64,000 bases of DNA from Anaerolineae bacterium (GTDB lineage: Bacteria; Chloroflexota; Anaerolineae; Aggregatilineales; Phototrophicaceae), in the NCBI GenBank assembly GCA_022826865.1, contig JAJDUC010000001.1, positions 62,001-126,000 of the forward strand, written 5' to 3'. Shown here in pieces: positions 1 to 9,300 of the stretch (within the stretch, counting starts at the first letter, position 1; each line of letters starts with the position of its first letter). The position numbers were made by a program, and so were the translations under genes. The notes below the pieces were generated by a model, which was given only the letters and a program-made list of their open reading frames with translations, ran no database searches and was not told the DNA's origin.

Positions 1-1
1 C

Positions 2-82
2 GCCGGCGCCTGGAGTGTAGAGATTGCGGTGGACGGCCAGTCAATCGCGCCGCCAATCGCCTTCCAAATTGTGGATAACTAA
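2..82 (+). CDS. 3' end of an unidentified protein (partial)
   Basis: An open frame enters from the left edge and ends at a TAA at 80-82, giving 26 codons that begin AGAWSVEIAV and end FQIVDN. The alternating hydrophobic pattern looks like the last strands of a beta-sandwich or other extracytoplasmic domain. The fragment is too short to name a family. It is on the same strand as the following genes. Confidence 0.5.
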   Translation, partial: AGAWSVEIAVDGQSIAPPIAFQIVDN

Positions 83-214
83 GGCGAGAAAGCGCTTCCG
101 CTGTCGCGCCGCGGCCTTCATCCCGGCGAATTTCAGGCTGGAATCAGTCACAACCGCTGGCATAATATCGCGTATACTCAGCAGTGAACTCCGGGCGCTT
201 ACAGGAACGGCAAG

Positions 215-607
215 ATGGCAATCATCACGCGTTGGGACAACAAAATGAAGACGGTCATCCTCCTTGAATTCGAGTCGGAATGGACTTGGGAGGAACTGGA
301 AGCGGCCGTGCAGCGAGCTGACGGCTTGATCGGCAGCGTCGAACATTTTGTCGATCTGATCATTGACCTTGAGGGCACGACGATCCCCCGCGATGTTCTG
401 ACCGCAGCCAAGACCTTGCTGGCTTCCGGAGAAGCGCGCCCCAATGAAGGCACGCGTGTGGTCGTGGGCGCCAATGGCGCTTTGAAAACCATTTATCAGA
501 CCATTCAAAAGACATTCAATAGCGCGGTCGAAGGGCGCGAGGTCCTCTTTGCGCCCAATATTGCCGATGCTCGCGCTATCGTGCGCGGCATGGCGCTAGA
601 CCGCTAA
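215..607 (+). CDS. STAS-like small protein of unknown function
   Basis: Encodes 130 residues starting MAITRW-like (MAIITRWDN) from an ATG preceded by a weak GGAA. The order is a beta strand (KTVILLEFES), an amphipathic helix (WEELEAAVQRAD), a buried strand (VDLIIDLEG), another helix, a strand (GTRVVVGA) and a C-terminal helix. This alpha/beta alternation resembles the STAS/SpoIIAA-like fold. No catalytic motif, signal peptide or membrane segment is visible. It probably acts as a cytoplasmic binding or regulatory protein, but I cannot assign a partner. An alternative ATG lies at 245. It stands alone between the truncated upstream gene and a tandem repeat. Confidence 0.6.
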   Translation: MAIITRWDNKMKTVILLEFESEWTWEELEAAVQRADGLIGSVEHFVDLIIDLEGTTIPRDVLTAAKTLLASGEARPNEGTRVVVGANGALKTIYQTIQKTFNSAVEGREVLFAPNIADARAIVRGMALDR

Positions 608-626
608 GGACGCATCGTCAATCGCT

Positions 627-676
627 TTTCCGCTCGATCGATCTGCCGTTTCCGCTCGATCGATCTGCCGTTTCCG
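627..676. repeat. 22-bp tandem repeat, two full copies plus 6 bp
   Basis: The unit TTTCCGCTCGATCGATCTGCCG occurs at 627-648 and again without change at 649-670, followed by a third start, TTTCCG, at 671-676. Each unit contains the palindrome CGATCG. It sits between the STAS-like gene and the ABC exporter promoter. Confidence 0.85.
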
Positions 677-717
677 TGCGAAGCGGGCCTAGCCTAACCG
701 TTCGGGCAGTAGAAAAC

Positions 718-744
718 TTGCCGGCTCTTCCCGTATGCTATAGT
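718..744 (+). promoter_or_regulatory. Candidate extended -10 promoter of the ABC exporter gene
   Basis: TTGCCG at 718-723 is followed after 15 bp by TATAGT at 739-744. TG at 736-737 makes the second box an extended -10 (TGCTATAGT), which tolerates the short spacer. The predicted start of transcription is about 20 bp before the ATG at 770. Judged by eye only. Confidence 0.4.
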
Positions 745-769
745 CGCCTTCATTCATAGGGAAAAAGCC

Positions 770-2710
770 ATGATGATGAGAGGTGGCGGCTGGTTCAGCT
801 ACATGAAAGGCATGGACGCCAAGGCGCGGCCGAATGTCACGCGGCGGCTCCTGCTGCGTGTGCTTGCCTACGCCACGCCCTACCGCGCGCAGATCGCCGG
901 CATGCTTGGCGCCATTGTTTTCACAACCGCGCTCAGCCTGCTCAATCCGCTGATTTTCCGCGAAATCATCGATTCCGCCTTGCCCGAGAAAGACTTTGCC
1001 AAGCTCAATCTTCTGGCGCTTGGCCTGGTGCTGATCCCGTTGTTCAGCGGCGGAGTGCGCATTATACAGCGCAAGCTCAACGTCTCGATTGGCGAGGGTG
1101 TGATTTATGATTTGCGGGTCGCGCTATATCATCACCTGCAGAAAATGTCCCTGCGTTTCTTCACCAATACCAAAACGGGCGAGTTGATGAGCCGGCTCAA
1201 TAATGATGTCGTCGGCGCCCAGAATGCCATCAGCAATACAATCGTCGCGCTCATCACCAACATCGTCACCGTCATCGCCACGCTTGCGGTAATGCTCAGC
1301 ATCGAATGGCGCTTGACCATATTGGGCGTGCTGGTTTTGCCCTTTTTCATCGTCATCGCGCGGCGGCTGGGCGCGCGGCTGCAGAAGATCGCCCGCGATC
1401 AGATGGGCCATAACGCGCAGATGAACGCCATGATGAACGAAACACTCAATATCAGCGGCGCGCTCCTGGTCAAGCTGTTCGGCCGCATCGACGCCGAAGT
1501 GGAACATTTTGAAAAACGCGCCGCCGATGTCCGTGATTCCGGCGTGCGCCGGGCGGTTCTGGGGAGCCAGTTCTTTGTGATGATTGGCTTGGTCAGCGTA
1601 GTCGGCACTGCCGCTGTTTATTGGGTCGGCGGCGTTTTGGTTATTCAAGGCGACTTCACAATTGGCACTATCGTCGCTTTCGCCGCTTATCTGACGCAGC
1701 TGTATACGCCGTTGCAAGCGCTGACCAATGCCCCGGTCGATTTCGCCCAATCCATCGTCAGTTTCGAGCGCGTCTTTGAGATCATCGACCTGCCGTTGGA
1801 AATCGCCGAGCGCGCGGATGCGCATAACCTGGAGGCCGTCCGCGGCGAGCTGGTCTTCGAGGACGTCAGTTTCCGCTATGACGTCGACGAAAGCCAGTTG
1901 CTCACGGATGTCGAACGGATAGGCAAAATCGACAGTGTGACTGCCACGCGTTCGGGACGCGGGCGGCGGCGCGACAACGGCAAGAGCGCCGCCGGCAGCG
2001 CGCATCAGGCGCGCGATCTCGCGCTGGAGCAGCTTTCCTTCCGGATCGCGCCTGGGCAACTGGTGGCCCTGGTCGGACCGAGCGGCGCCGGCAAAACCAC
2101 CCTGACCTATCTCATCCCGCGCTTGTACGATCCGTCGCAGGGTCTCATCAGGCTTGACGGCCATGACCTGCGCGATCTGACACTGCGGACAATGGCGGCG
2201 AATATCGGTATGGTGACTCAGGAAACTTACCTCTTCCATGACACGATCCGCACCAACCTGCTCTATGCCAAGCCAGACGCGACGCAAACGGAGATTGAAG
2301 CGGCGGCGGAAGTGGCGCATATCCACGATTTCATAACGGGCCTGAGCGAAGGCTATGATTCAATTGTCGGCGAACGCGGATATCGCCTGAGCGGCGGCGA
2401 AAAACAGCGTATAGCAATCGCGCGCGTCGTATTAAAAGATCCGCGGATCCTAGTGCTTGATGAAGCGACCAGCCATCTCGACAGTCAATCGGAAGCCCTG
2501 ATTCAAGACGCGCTAAGCCATATCATGCGCGGACGCACCAGCATTGTCATCGCTCATCGGCTCAGCACAATTCTCGCCGCCGACACGATCCTGGTCATGG
2601 ACCGCGGTCGCATCGTGGAACGCGGCAGCCATGTCGAGCTTCTGGCGGGGGCCGGCTTGTATGCCAAACTGTATGAGACGCAATTCAGCCAGCAGCGTGA
2701 ACTGGCTTGA
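770..2710 (+). CDS. ABC exporter, fused membrane and ATP-binding domains (half-transporter)
   Basis: Encodes 646 residues of the type IV exporter (MsbA/LmrA-like) class. Six membrane helices lie at about residues 35-330, followed by a nucleotide-binding domain with Walker A GPSGAGKTT (about 437), signature LSGGEKQR (about 540), Walker B ILVLDEATS and the H-loop IVIAHRLS. It should work as a homodimer or pair with another half-transporter; the substrate is unknown. About 40 extra, mostly basic and polar residues (about 376-417, including SGRGRRRDNGKSAAGS) lie between the first NBD strands (VSFRYD) and the strand before Walker A, which is longer than usual. The start ATG follows GGGAAA at 759-764. 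The nitrilase gene follows 15 bp later. Confidence 0.9.
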   Translation: MMMRGGGWFSYMKGMDAKARPNVTRRLLLRVLAYATPYRAQIAGMLGAIVFTTALSLLNPLIFREIIDSALPEKDFAKLNLLALGLVLIPLFSGGVRIIQRKLNVSIGEGVIYDLRVALYHHLQKMSLRFFTNTKTGELMSRLNNDVVGAQNAISNTIVALITNIVTVIATLAVMLSIEWRLTILGVLVLPFFIVIARRLGARLQKIARDQMGHNAQMNAMMNETLNISGALLVKLFGRIDAEVEHFEKRAADVRDSGVRRAVLGSQFFVMIGLVSVVGTAAVYWVGGVLVIQGDFTIGTIVAFAAYLTQLYTPLQALTNAPVDFAQSIVSFERVFEIIDLPLEIAERADAHNLEAVRGELVFEDVSFRYDVDESQLLTDVERIGKIDSVTATRSGRGRRRDNGKSAAGSAHQARDLALEQLSFRIAPGQLVALVGPSGAGKTTLTYLIPRLYDPSQGLIRLDGHDLRDLTLRTMAANIGMVTQETYLFHDTIRTNLLYAKPDATQTEIEAAAEVAHIHDFITGLSEGYDSIVGERGYRLSGGEKQRIAIARVVLKDPRILVLDEATSHLDSQSEALIQDALSHIMRGRTSIVIAHRLSTILAADTILVMDRGRIVERGSHVELLAGAGLYAKLYETQFSQQRELA

Positions 2711-2725
2711 ACCCGGGTTCTGCGC

Positions 2726-3496
2726 TTGAAAGCCACAGTCGCGCAAATCGACGCCAAGCGCCTCGAAAGCGAATGGGAGCGGCTCGCTGCGCATATCGCC
2801 GCAAATCGGAGCGAGTTCCTTCTGCTGCCGGAAATGTGCTTTTCCCCCTGGTTCTGCGCGACGCCGGAGCGCGATGAACAGCGCTGGAGCGAAGCGGTCC
2901 GCGCGCACGAAAGCTGGCTGGCGCGCCTGCCCGAGCTCGGCGCAAGAATCGTTGTCGGAACGGCGCCGCGCAATGCCGGCGACAAACGCCACAACATCGC
3001 TTATCTCTGGACGCAGGCGGGTGGTTTGCGCTGGATTCACGGCAAGACCTACTTGCCCAACGACGACGGCTACTGGGAGGCAAATTGGTACGACCGCGCC
3101 CCAATTGACTTTCGACCCGCGCATGTTGACGGGCTCGGCATAGGAGTGACGATCTGCACCGAGATCTGGTTCATGCAGCACGCGCGCGAATATGGCCGAA
3201 GCGGAATTCATCTGCTGCTCAATCCCCGCAGCACACCTCAATTCAGCAATGCCAAATGGCTGGCGGGCGGACGAACCGCCGCCGTGATTTCGGGCGCGTA
3301 CTGCTTGTCGTCCAATCATGCCGGCCAAGCCGACCATGTCGAGCTCGGGGGCGCGGGCTGGATCTGCGACCCCAATGGACTGGTGCTGGGGACTACGAAT
3401 GATGAAGCGCCGTTCGTCACGCTTGACCTGGATCTGGACGAGGCCGTTGCGGCGAAAAGCACTTATCCGCGCTATGTCGATGACAGTGCGCTTTGA
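2726..3496 (+). CDS. Carbon-nitrogen hydrolase (nitrilase superfamily)
   Basis: Encodes 256 residues, a normal length for a single-domain amidase. The Glu-Lys-Cys triad is visible: E36 in LLPEMCF, K107 in GKTYLPNDDG and C144 in VTICTEIWF. The family hydrolyses or condenses amides, nitriles or carbamoyl groups; the substrate cannot be read from sequence. The start is a TTG 15 bp after the ABC exporter stop, and translation from it gives the expected first strand (KATVAQID). The gene probably shares the exporter's transcript. A MITE-like element begins 5 bp after its stop, so the extreme C-terminus may have been altered by that insertion. Confidence 0.85.
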   Translation: MKATVAQIDAKRLESEWERLAAHIAANRSEFLLLPEMCFSPWFCATPERDEQRWSEAVRAHESWLARLPELGARIVVGTAPRNAGDKRHNIAYLWTQAGGLRWIHGKTYLPNDDGYWEANWYDRAPIDFRPAHVDGLGIGVTICTEIWFMQHAREYGRSGIHLLLNPRSTPQFSNAKWLAGGRTAAVISGAYCLSSNHAGQADHVELGGAGWICDPNGLVLGTTNDEAPFVTLDLDLDEAVAAKSTYPRYVDDSAL

Positions 3497-3501
3497 AACA
3501 C

Positions 3502-3694
3502 CAGGGCAATAGCATCAAATTGAATTTGCGCTGATAAATGACAGTTTCCCCCCATAATTCGTAATCTGTAGGGGCGTTTCGCTGAAACGCCCACAATTTG
3601 TAGGCCATATTCAACGGGCGTCTCACGAGACGCCCCTACATTTTCGCAATTTTCGTGGCGAACGTCTCATTATGATTTTGAAGCGATTGCCCTG
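3502..3694. mobile_element. MITE-like palindromic element, family A copy 1
   Basis: About 193 bp with terminal inverted repeats: CAGGGCAATAGCATCAAATT at 3502-3521 pairs with the complement of 3675-3694 at 17 of 20 positions. Inside is a nested inverted repeat from 3567 (TGTAGGGGCG) to 3640 (CGCCCCTACA) that contains two hairpins, GGGCGTTTC/GAAACGCCC and GGGCGTCTC/GAGACGCCC. No coding frame of note. Related copies are at 41669-41853 and 60535-60653. No transposase is present, so mobilisation would have to be in trans. Confidence 0.75.
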
Positions 3695-3712
3695 TCCCAA
3701 ACACGCCTTCAA

Positions 3713-3742
3713 TAGACAATTCTCCAACCTGTCTGCTACGAT
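3713..3742 (+). promoter_or_regulatory. Candidate promoter of pth
   Basis: TAGACA at 3713-3718, an 18-bp spacer and TACGAT at 3737-3742, the latter preceded by TGC (extended -10 form). It lies just right of the MITE-like element and about 30 bp before the pth ATG. Confidence 0.35.
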
Positions 3743-3772
3743 AGATCGGCTTGACCGCTGCTAGGACGAGAC

Positions 3773-4795
3773 ATGGCAGAATGGCATCTGATTGTCGGGC
3801 TGGGCAATCCCGGTTCCCGCTATGAAATGACCCGCCACAATGTTGGCTTCCGCGTGATTGACGAGTTGGTCGCGCGCCACGGTCTCGGCGCCGGCCGCAA
3901 TGACAAGCGCGCTCGAACCTGGAACGGCGAGATCAGCGGCAAGCGCGCCAAACTCGCCAAACCGCAGACCTTTATGAATCGGAGCGGCGAGTCCGTTCGG
4001 CCGCTCATCGATTACTACGATATTCCGCAGGATCGCCTGCTGGTGATACATGACGACCTGGATACGCCCTTTGGCCGATTGCGCTTGCGCAAGAACGGCG
4101 GCCACGGCGGGCAGAATGGCCTGCGCAGCATCATTCAGAATCTTGGCAGTCAGGACTTCGCGCGTCTGCGCTTCGGGATCGGGCGGCCGCCGGGCCGGAT
4201 GTCGCCGGTCGACTATGTTCTGGGTGGATTCCGGGGCGATGAGGCAATTCAGGCGCGCGAGCTGACGGACCGCGCCGCCGACGCCATCGCGTTGTGGTTG
4301 ACCGCTGGCATCGAAGCCGCCATGTCGCAATTCAATGGCGAGACTGCGGCGCCGCAGCCCGACCGCGAAGCGCAGTTCAAAATCGCTTTGCGCGCCCATG
4401 AACTAGCGCCGTCCGATCCCAAGGCGCTGAGCAAACTGATCGCGCTGCAAAAGAAACTGGGCCGGATGGACGACGCCGTCGCCAACCATTTGAAACTTGC
4501 CGAAGTTTACGACAAGCTGGAGCAGCCGACGTTGGCCAACGCCGAGCGCGTGAAAGCCGTGACCATCAGGCCCGACTTAATTGCGGTGCAGCAGGCAATC
4601 GCAAATTGGTACCTGGCGCATGACAATTCCAAGAAGGCGGTCGCGCGCCATCTGATCCTGGCGGAGCATTATCGCGCTGGCAATGATTTCGCGGCGGCAA
4701 TTGAAGCGGTTGAGCAGGCGCTGGCGATCAATCCGCAGCATCCCAAGGCGCTTCAAATGCGCTCATCGCTGGCGGAAACCATCGCGTCAGACTAA
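3773..4795 (+). CDS. pth: Peptidyl-tRNA hydrolase with C-terminal TPR-like extension
   Basis: Residues 1 to about 188 are a complete bacterial Pth, which cleaves the ester between peptide and tRNA to recycle stalled peptidyl-tRNA. Visible motifs are GLGNPGSRYEMTRHNVGF with Asn12 and catalytic His22, the LVIHDDLDTPFGRLRL strand with its Asp, and GGHGGQNGLRS. The usual family length is about 185-200 residues, but this protein has 340. Residues about 200-340 are helical and contain TPR-like pairs (DPKALSKLIALQKKLGRMDDAVANH..., ending AIEAVEQALAINPQHPKAL). The frame is continuous with no sign of a lost stop. The fusion suggests the enzyme is tethered to a partner, which is inference. Confidence 0.92.
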   Translation: MAEWHLIVGLGNPGSRYEMTRHNVGFRVIDELVARHGLGAGRNDKRARTWNGEISGKRAKLAKPQTFMNRSGESVRPLIDYYDIPQDRLLVIHDDLDTPFGRLRLRKNGGHGGQNGLRSIIQNLGSQDFARLRFGIGRPPGRMSPVDYVLGGFRGDEAIQARELTDRAADAIALWLTAGIEAAMSQFNGETAAPQPDREAQFKIALRAHELAPSDPKALSKLIALQKKLGRMDDAVANHLKLAEVYDKLEQPTLANAERVKAVTIRPDLIAVQQAIANWYLAHDNSKKAVARHLILAEHYRAGNDFAAAIEAVEQALAINPQHPKALQMRSSLAETIASD

Positions 4796-4841
4796 GCCGT
4801 TTCACCATCTCATCACTGAGGGAAACATACTGGAGGCTCAA

Positions 4842-6050
4842 ATGCAGGATATCGCGCCCGAAGCGCTGGGCATGTCATCGGAAAGACTGAACAACATCAA
4901 CTTGAAGTTGCAAGAATACATCGATCAGAAACAGGTCGCCGGCTTTGTGACCCTTGTCGCGCGGGATTCGGAAGTCGCCCACCTTGAGACCTGCGGCTAT
5001 CGCGATGCCGAGGCGCAATTGCCGATGGAGCGGGACACGATCTTCCGCATCTACAGCATGACCAAGCCGATTACGTCGATTGCCCTGATGATGCTCTATG
5101 AGCGCGGAAAATTCCAACTGGTCGAGCCGGTCAGCCGCTATATTCCCGCCTATGGCAAAACGAAAGTCCTAAGCGAATACGGCTACATGGGACCGAAACT
5201 CGTACCGCAGAATCCGCCGATGACCATCCAGCACTTGCTCACGCATACGGCCGGTTTGAGCTATGGCTTTCATTACGACACGCCGATTGACGACATGTAC
5301 CGCAGGTCGATCTTCCGCAGCGAGACCGCTTCACTGGAAGAGAAGATCATCGGTATGGCGGAATTGCCACTGAGATTCCAGCCCGGCTCGGCCTGGTATT
5401 ACAGCATCGCCACCGATGTCTGCGGTTACCTGGTTCAAGCGCTTGCCGACATGCCATTCGAGGATTATCTGGAGGAATATATCTTCCGGCCGCTGGGCAT
5501 GGTGGATACGGCCTTTCAGGTCCCGGCGGACAAACTTGACCGATTCGCCAAACTTTATCAACACAATATTCAAGATCGCTCATTCCATCCATACGAGGGC
5601 GCGCCTCACATCCCATGGCGCGATTACAGTCAACCGGCGAGCGCGCCATCGGGCGGCGGCGGTTTGGTCTCGACCATCACGGATTATTGGCAATTTGCCA
5701 ATATGCTGCTGAATGATGGCGAGCTGGGCGATGCGCGCATTATCGGTCGCAAGACCCTGGAATTCATGACGATTAACCACATCAAGCCGGATTTGCTCCC
5801 GCTAGCGATTGGACTCAATGTCATCCCCGGCAGAGGCTTTGGTTTGGGCTTCGATGTCGTCATTGATCCGGCGCAGACCGGCGTCACCAATTCGCTCGGG
5901 AATTATGGCTGGAGCGGCGCGGCCGCCACCAATTTCTGGGTTGACCCGCAAGAACAGTTGGTGGGCATCATCATGACCCAACTGATGGACAACATGCTGC
6001 CCTTCCAGCAGGACTTTCGCGCCTTGACCTATCAGGCTCTGATCGACTAG
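4842..6050 (+). CDS. Serine hydrolase, beta-lactamase / S12 peptidase family
   Basis: Encodes 402 residues from the ATG preceded by CTGGAGG. The frame extends upstream, but the homologous-looking part begins here. The class C/esterase EstB-type motif SxxK is S72-M-T-K75 (RIYSMTKPITS), and the second motif Tyr lies in WYYSIATDV near 186. GWSGAAATNFW near 360 takes the place of the KTG/HTG box. There is no signal peptide, so it is probably a cytoplasmic esterase or amidase rather than a penicillin-resistance enzyme. It ends in TAG, which shows that TAG is a normal stop in this genome. Confidence 0.88.
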   Translation: MQDIAPEALGMSSERLNNINLKLQEYIDQKQVAGFVTLVARDSEVAHLETCGYRDAEAQLPMERDTIFRIYSMTKPITSIALMMLYERGKFQLVEPVSRYIPAYGKTKVLSEYGYMGPKLVPQNPPMTIQHLLTHTAGLSYGFHYDTPIDDMYRRSIFRSETASLEEKIIGMAELPLRFQPGSAWYYSIATDVCGYLVQALADMPFEDYLEEYIFRPLGMVDTAFQVPADKLDRFAKLYQHNIQDRSFHPYEGAPHIPWRDYSQPASAPSGGGGLVSTITDYWQFANMLLNDGELGDARIIGRKTLEFMTINHIKPDLLPLAIGLNVIPGRGFGLGFDVVIDPAQTGVTNSLGNYGWSGAAATNFWVDPQEQLVGIIMTQLMDNMLPFQQDFRALTYQALID

Positions 6051-6157
6051 GGATCAGCAATCGCCGGAATCAGGTAATCCCAAAGAAACTGATAGGTTTC
6101 AGCTTCTTCAGCATAATCGCCAGTGGTGGATCCCGGCGCCGGCGCGCATTCCAGCGG

Positions 6158-6306
6158 TAGTGTATCTATTTCGGTTGAAATAGTCTGGTAGGGGCGATCC
6201 GGTGGATCGCCCGATGGATAAAACAGGATCGAAATTGGGCGACTCACCGAGTCGCCCCTACCAAATCGTCGGTATTTGAAGAAATTCAACCGACTTTGAT
6301 ACAGTA
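6158..6306. mobile_element. MITE-like palindromic element, family B
   Basis: About 149 bp. The outer inverted repeats at 6158-6182 (core TTCGGTTGAA) and 6282-6306 (core TTCAACCGA) match at about 19 of 25 positions. Inside, GGTAGGGGCGATCC at 6188-6201 opens a hairpin GGGCGATCC/GGATCGCCC, and a second hairpin GGGCGACTC/GAGTCGCCC ends in CGCCCCTACC at 6253-6262. The organisation is the same as in family A but the stem sequences differ. Between 6051 and 6387 I see only this element and the mfd promoter, and no gene. Confidence 0.65.
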
Positions 6307-6342
6307 CCTTCCAGCCGGCGTCTAGCCGCGCGCAGCCCGCTC

Positions 6343-6351
6343 TGCTATACT
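6343..6351 (+). promoter_or_regulatory. Candidate extended -10 box of mfd
   Basis: TGCTATACT at 6343-6351 is an extended -10 element 36 bp before the mfd ATG at 6388. No strong -35 is visible (TAGCCG at 6323-6328 lies 17 bp upstream). It is nearly identical to TGCTATAGT ahead of the gene at 770. Confidence 0.4.
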
Positions 6352-6387
6352 GGCGCGTCGCGATTCAACCAGTCCTAAAAGGCAGCG

Positions 6388-9300
6388 ATGCCCGTAAATC
6401 TCACCGGATTGCTGGATGTTTTGCGCGCCAGCGACAGCTATAAGCGGCTGCTGCGCGATGTCGCTGCGGATAATGCCAAGGCGGAATCCAACGTCGTGCG
6501 CGCCGCTCGCCCCTTCCTGGCGGCGGCGCTCGCGCGGGACTGGAAGGGGCCGATCATATACTTGACCTCGGCCCTGCGCCGCGCCTACAACGTCAGCGAA
6601 CAGTTGCCGATCTGGCTTGACGATCCGGCGCGGCTTCATCGCTTCGCTGAACCGTCGGCGGTCTTCTATGACCGCGCGCCCTGGGATGCAGAAGTGATTC
6701 GCAGCCGCATCGCGACTTTGGAAGCCCTGGCGCATACCGGCGACGGGCCGCAGCCATTCGTAGTCGCATCGGTGCGCGCCCTGATGCAAGCTACGTTGCC
6801 GCCGCGCCGCTTCCGCGAGTCCACGCTGGAGCTGCGCCTTGGCGATCGCTATCAGATGGAAAACTTGATTCTGCGCTGGATTGGCATGGGCTACGAGCCA
6901 GCGACGGTCGTCATCGAAAGCGGCAGTTTCAGCCGCCGCGGCGGCATACTCGATATTTTCCCCCTGGGGTGCGAATATCCGCTGCGGATCGAATTCTTTG
7001 ATGACGAAATCGACAGCCTGCGCCGCTTTGACCCCGGCGACCAGCGCAGCGTCGCCCGAGTCGAATCGGCGCGAATCGTCCCGGCGCGGGAAGCCCTGCC
7101 CGGGCTCACACCCCCGGTCGGCGAACAGCTGCAACAGTGGCTGGACGCCCTCGGGTTGGACGCCGCCGACTATTCCAGCATCCGCGCCGATGCGGAATCC
7201 TTGACACAAGGCAGCGCCTTCGCTTGTCTGGAACATTATCTGCCATTTGTCTATGCCCAGCCCGCCAGCCTGCTGGATTATGCGCCGGCCGAAAGTCTCA
7301 TCCTGCTGGAAGACTCGCCGCTACTCGAGGACACGGCGGCGGATATCGCCGGGAAAGCGGAAGACAACCGCGGCGATGCGCTGTCCCGCTTCCAGATTAC
7401 TGACGATTATCCCTGTCCATATCGCGCCTGGAAGGCGCTCTCGCGCGATCTGGCAAGATTCTCTCGCCTGGACATGTCGGCCCTGGCGGGCGGCGCAGCG
7501 CCGCAAATCTTTGGCCCGGGCGAGCGCTTCGGCGGGCAACTGCGGCCGATGCTCAACCGGGTGCGCCAGGCGCGTAATCTAGGCGACCGCGTCGTGGTCA
7601 TCACGGAACAGGTCGAGCGCTTGGAAAACCTGTGGTACGAGCAAGACACATCCGCTCTCATCCCAACCGTCGACTCTATCGAAGAAGCGCCGCCCGCCGG
7701 CACGCTGCGCTTCGTGCGCGCGACGGCCGCGGAAGGCTGGTCCTTCGAGGGAGCGGATAGCAAGCTCCACTTCGTCACAGACGCGGAAATCTTCGGCTGG
7801 TCGCGGCCAGAGCCGAGGCGGCGGCGCGAAGCCAGCGGCCGCCGGGCCGCCAAGACGCCGGAAACAGCCTATACGGACTGGGACGATGGCGCGTATGTGG
7901 TGCACGTTGATTTTGGCATCGGCAAATTCGCCGGCCTGCGCCATCGCCGGGTCAATGCCACAGAACGCGAATACCTGCTCGTAGAGTATCACGGATCGGA
8001 TACGATTTATGTGCCTATCCATCAGGCCGATCGCCTGTCGCGTTATGTCGGCGCTGAGGAGACCCCGCCCAAGCTCAATCAACTGGGCAAACCCGATCAA
8101 TGGATCAAAGCGCGGGACAAGGCGCGGCGCAACGCCGAAGAAGAAGCGAAGGAATTACTGGAGATTTATAGCCGGCGCGCGCGAGCCACCGGATTCGCCT
8201 TCAGCCCGGACAGCGCCTGGCAGCACGAAATGGAAGCCGCCTTTCCCTTCATCGAGACCGACGACCAGTTGCGCGTGATCCAGGAAGTGAAGGAAGACAT
8301 GGGCGAGAGCAAGCCGATGGACCGTTTGATCTGCGGCGATGTCGGCTTTGGCAAGACCGAGGTTGCGCTGCGCGCCGCTTTCAAGGCGGTGCAGGATGGC
8401 GCGCAGGTGGCCGTACTCGTGCCGACCACGGTCTTGGCCCAGCAGCACTACGACAATTTCATTTCGCGCCTCACCGCCTTTCCGGTTGTCATCGAAATGC
8501 TTTCGCGCTTCCGAACCAAAGCGCAGTTGGCCGAGATTGTCGCGCGCCTCGCGGATGGCGAGGTCGACATCGTCATCGGCACGCATCGTCTGCTATCCGG
8601 GGACATTCGCTTCAAGAACCTCGGCTTGATGATCATCGACGAGGAACAGCGCTTTGGCGTCAAGCACAAGGAACACTTCAAGCGCCTGCGCTCCCGCATT
8701 GACATACTGACGCTAACCGCCACACCGATCCCGCGCACCTTGTATCTGAGCCTGAGCGGCGTCCGCGATATCAGCATGATTCAGACACCGCCGGAAGAGC
8801 GCATGCCAATCATCACTCATGTCGGGTCCTGGGATGACCGCTTGAGCCGCCTGGCGATCATGCGCGAACTGGAACGCGGCGGTCAGGTTTTTGTTGTGCA
8901 CAATCGCGTCAAGTCGATTCACAGCATCCGCAATCGAATCGAGCGCATCGTGCCCGAAGCTTCGCTCGCTGTAGCGCACGGGCAAATGCCGACGCGCGCG
9001 CTGGAAAAGGTCATGTCGGAATTTACGCGCGGCGAATACGACCTCTTGATTTCGACCTCGATCATCGAAAACGGCATCGATATGCCCCGCGTCAACACCT
9101 TGATCGTCGATCGCGCCGATCAGTTTGGCGTCGCGCAGCTTTATCAATTGCGCGGTCGGGTCGGGCGCTCGGCGCATCAGGCTTATGCCTACTTCTTTCA
9201 CGGCGGAAGGTCACTCAGCGAAGAGGCGCGCACTCGATTGGAAACGCTGGCGGAGAATTCCCAATTAGGCGCCGGTTTTCAGATTGCCATTCGCGATCTG

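Noticed and set aside
1124..2326. 400-codon minus-strand open frame opposite the ABC exporter
   Set aside because: It is antisense to a well-supported gene with all ABC motifs; high GC at third positions makes long shadow frames common here, and its translation is low-complexity Asp/Gln/Ala/Arg.
3502..3694. CRISPR-like repeat from the recurring GGGGCG hairpins
   Set aside because: The repeats are paired inverted hairpins within single dispersed elements, not regularly spaced direct repeats.
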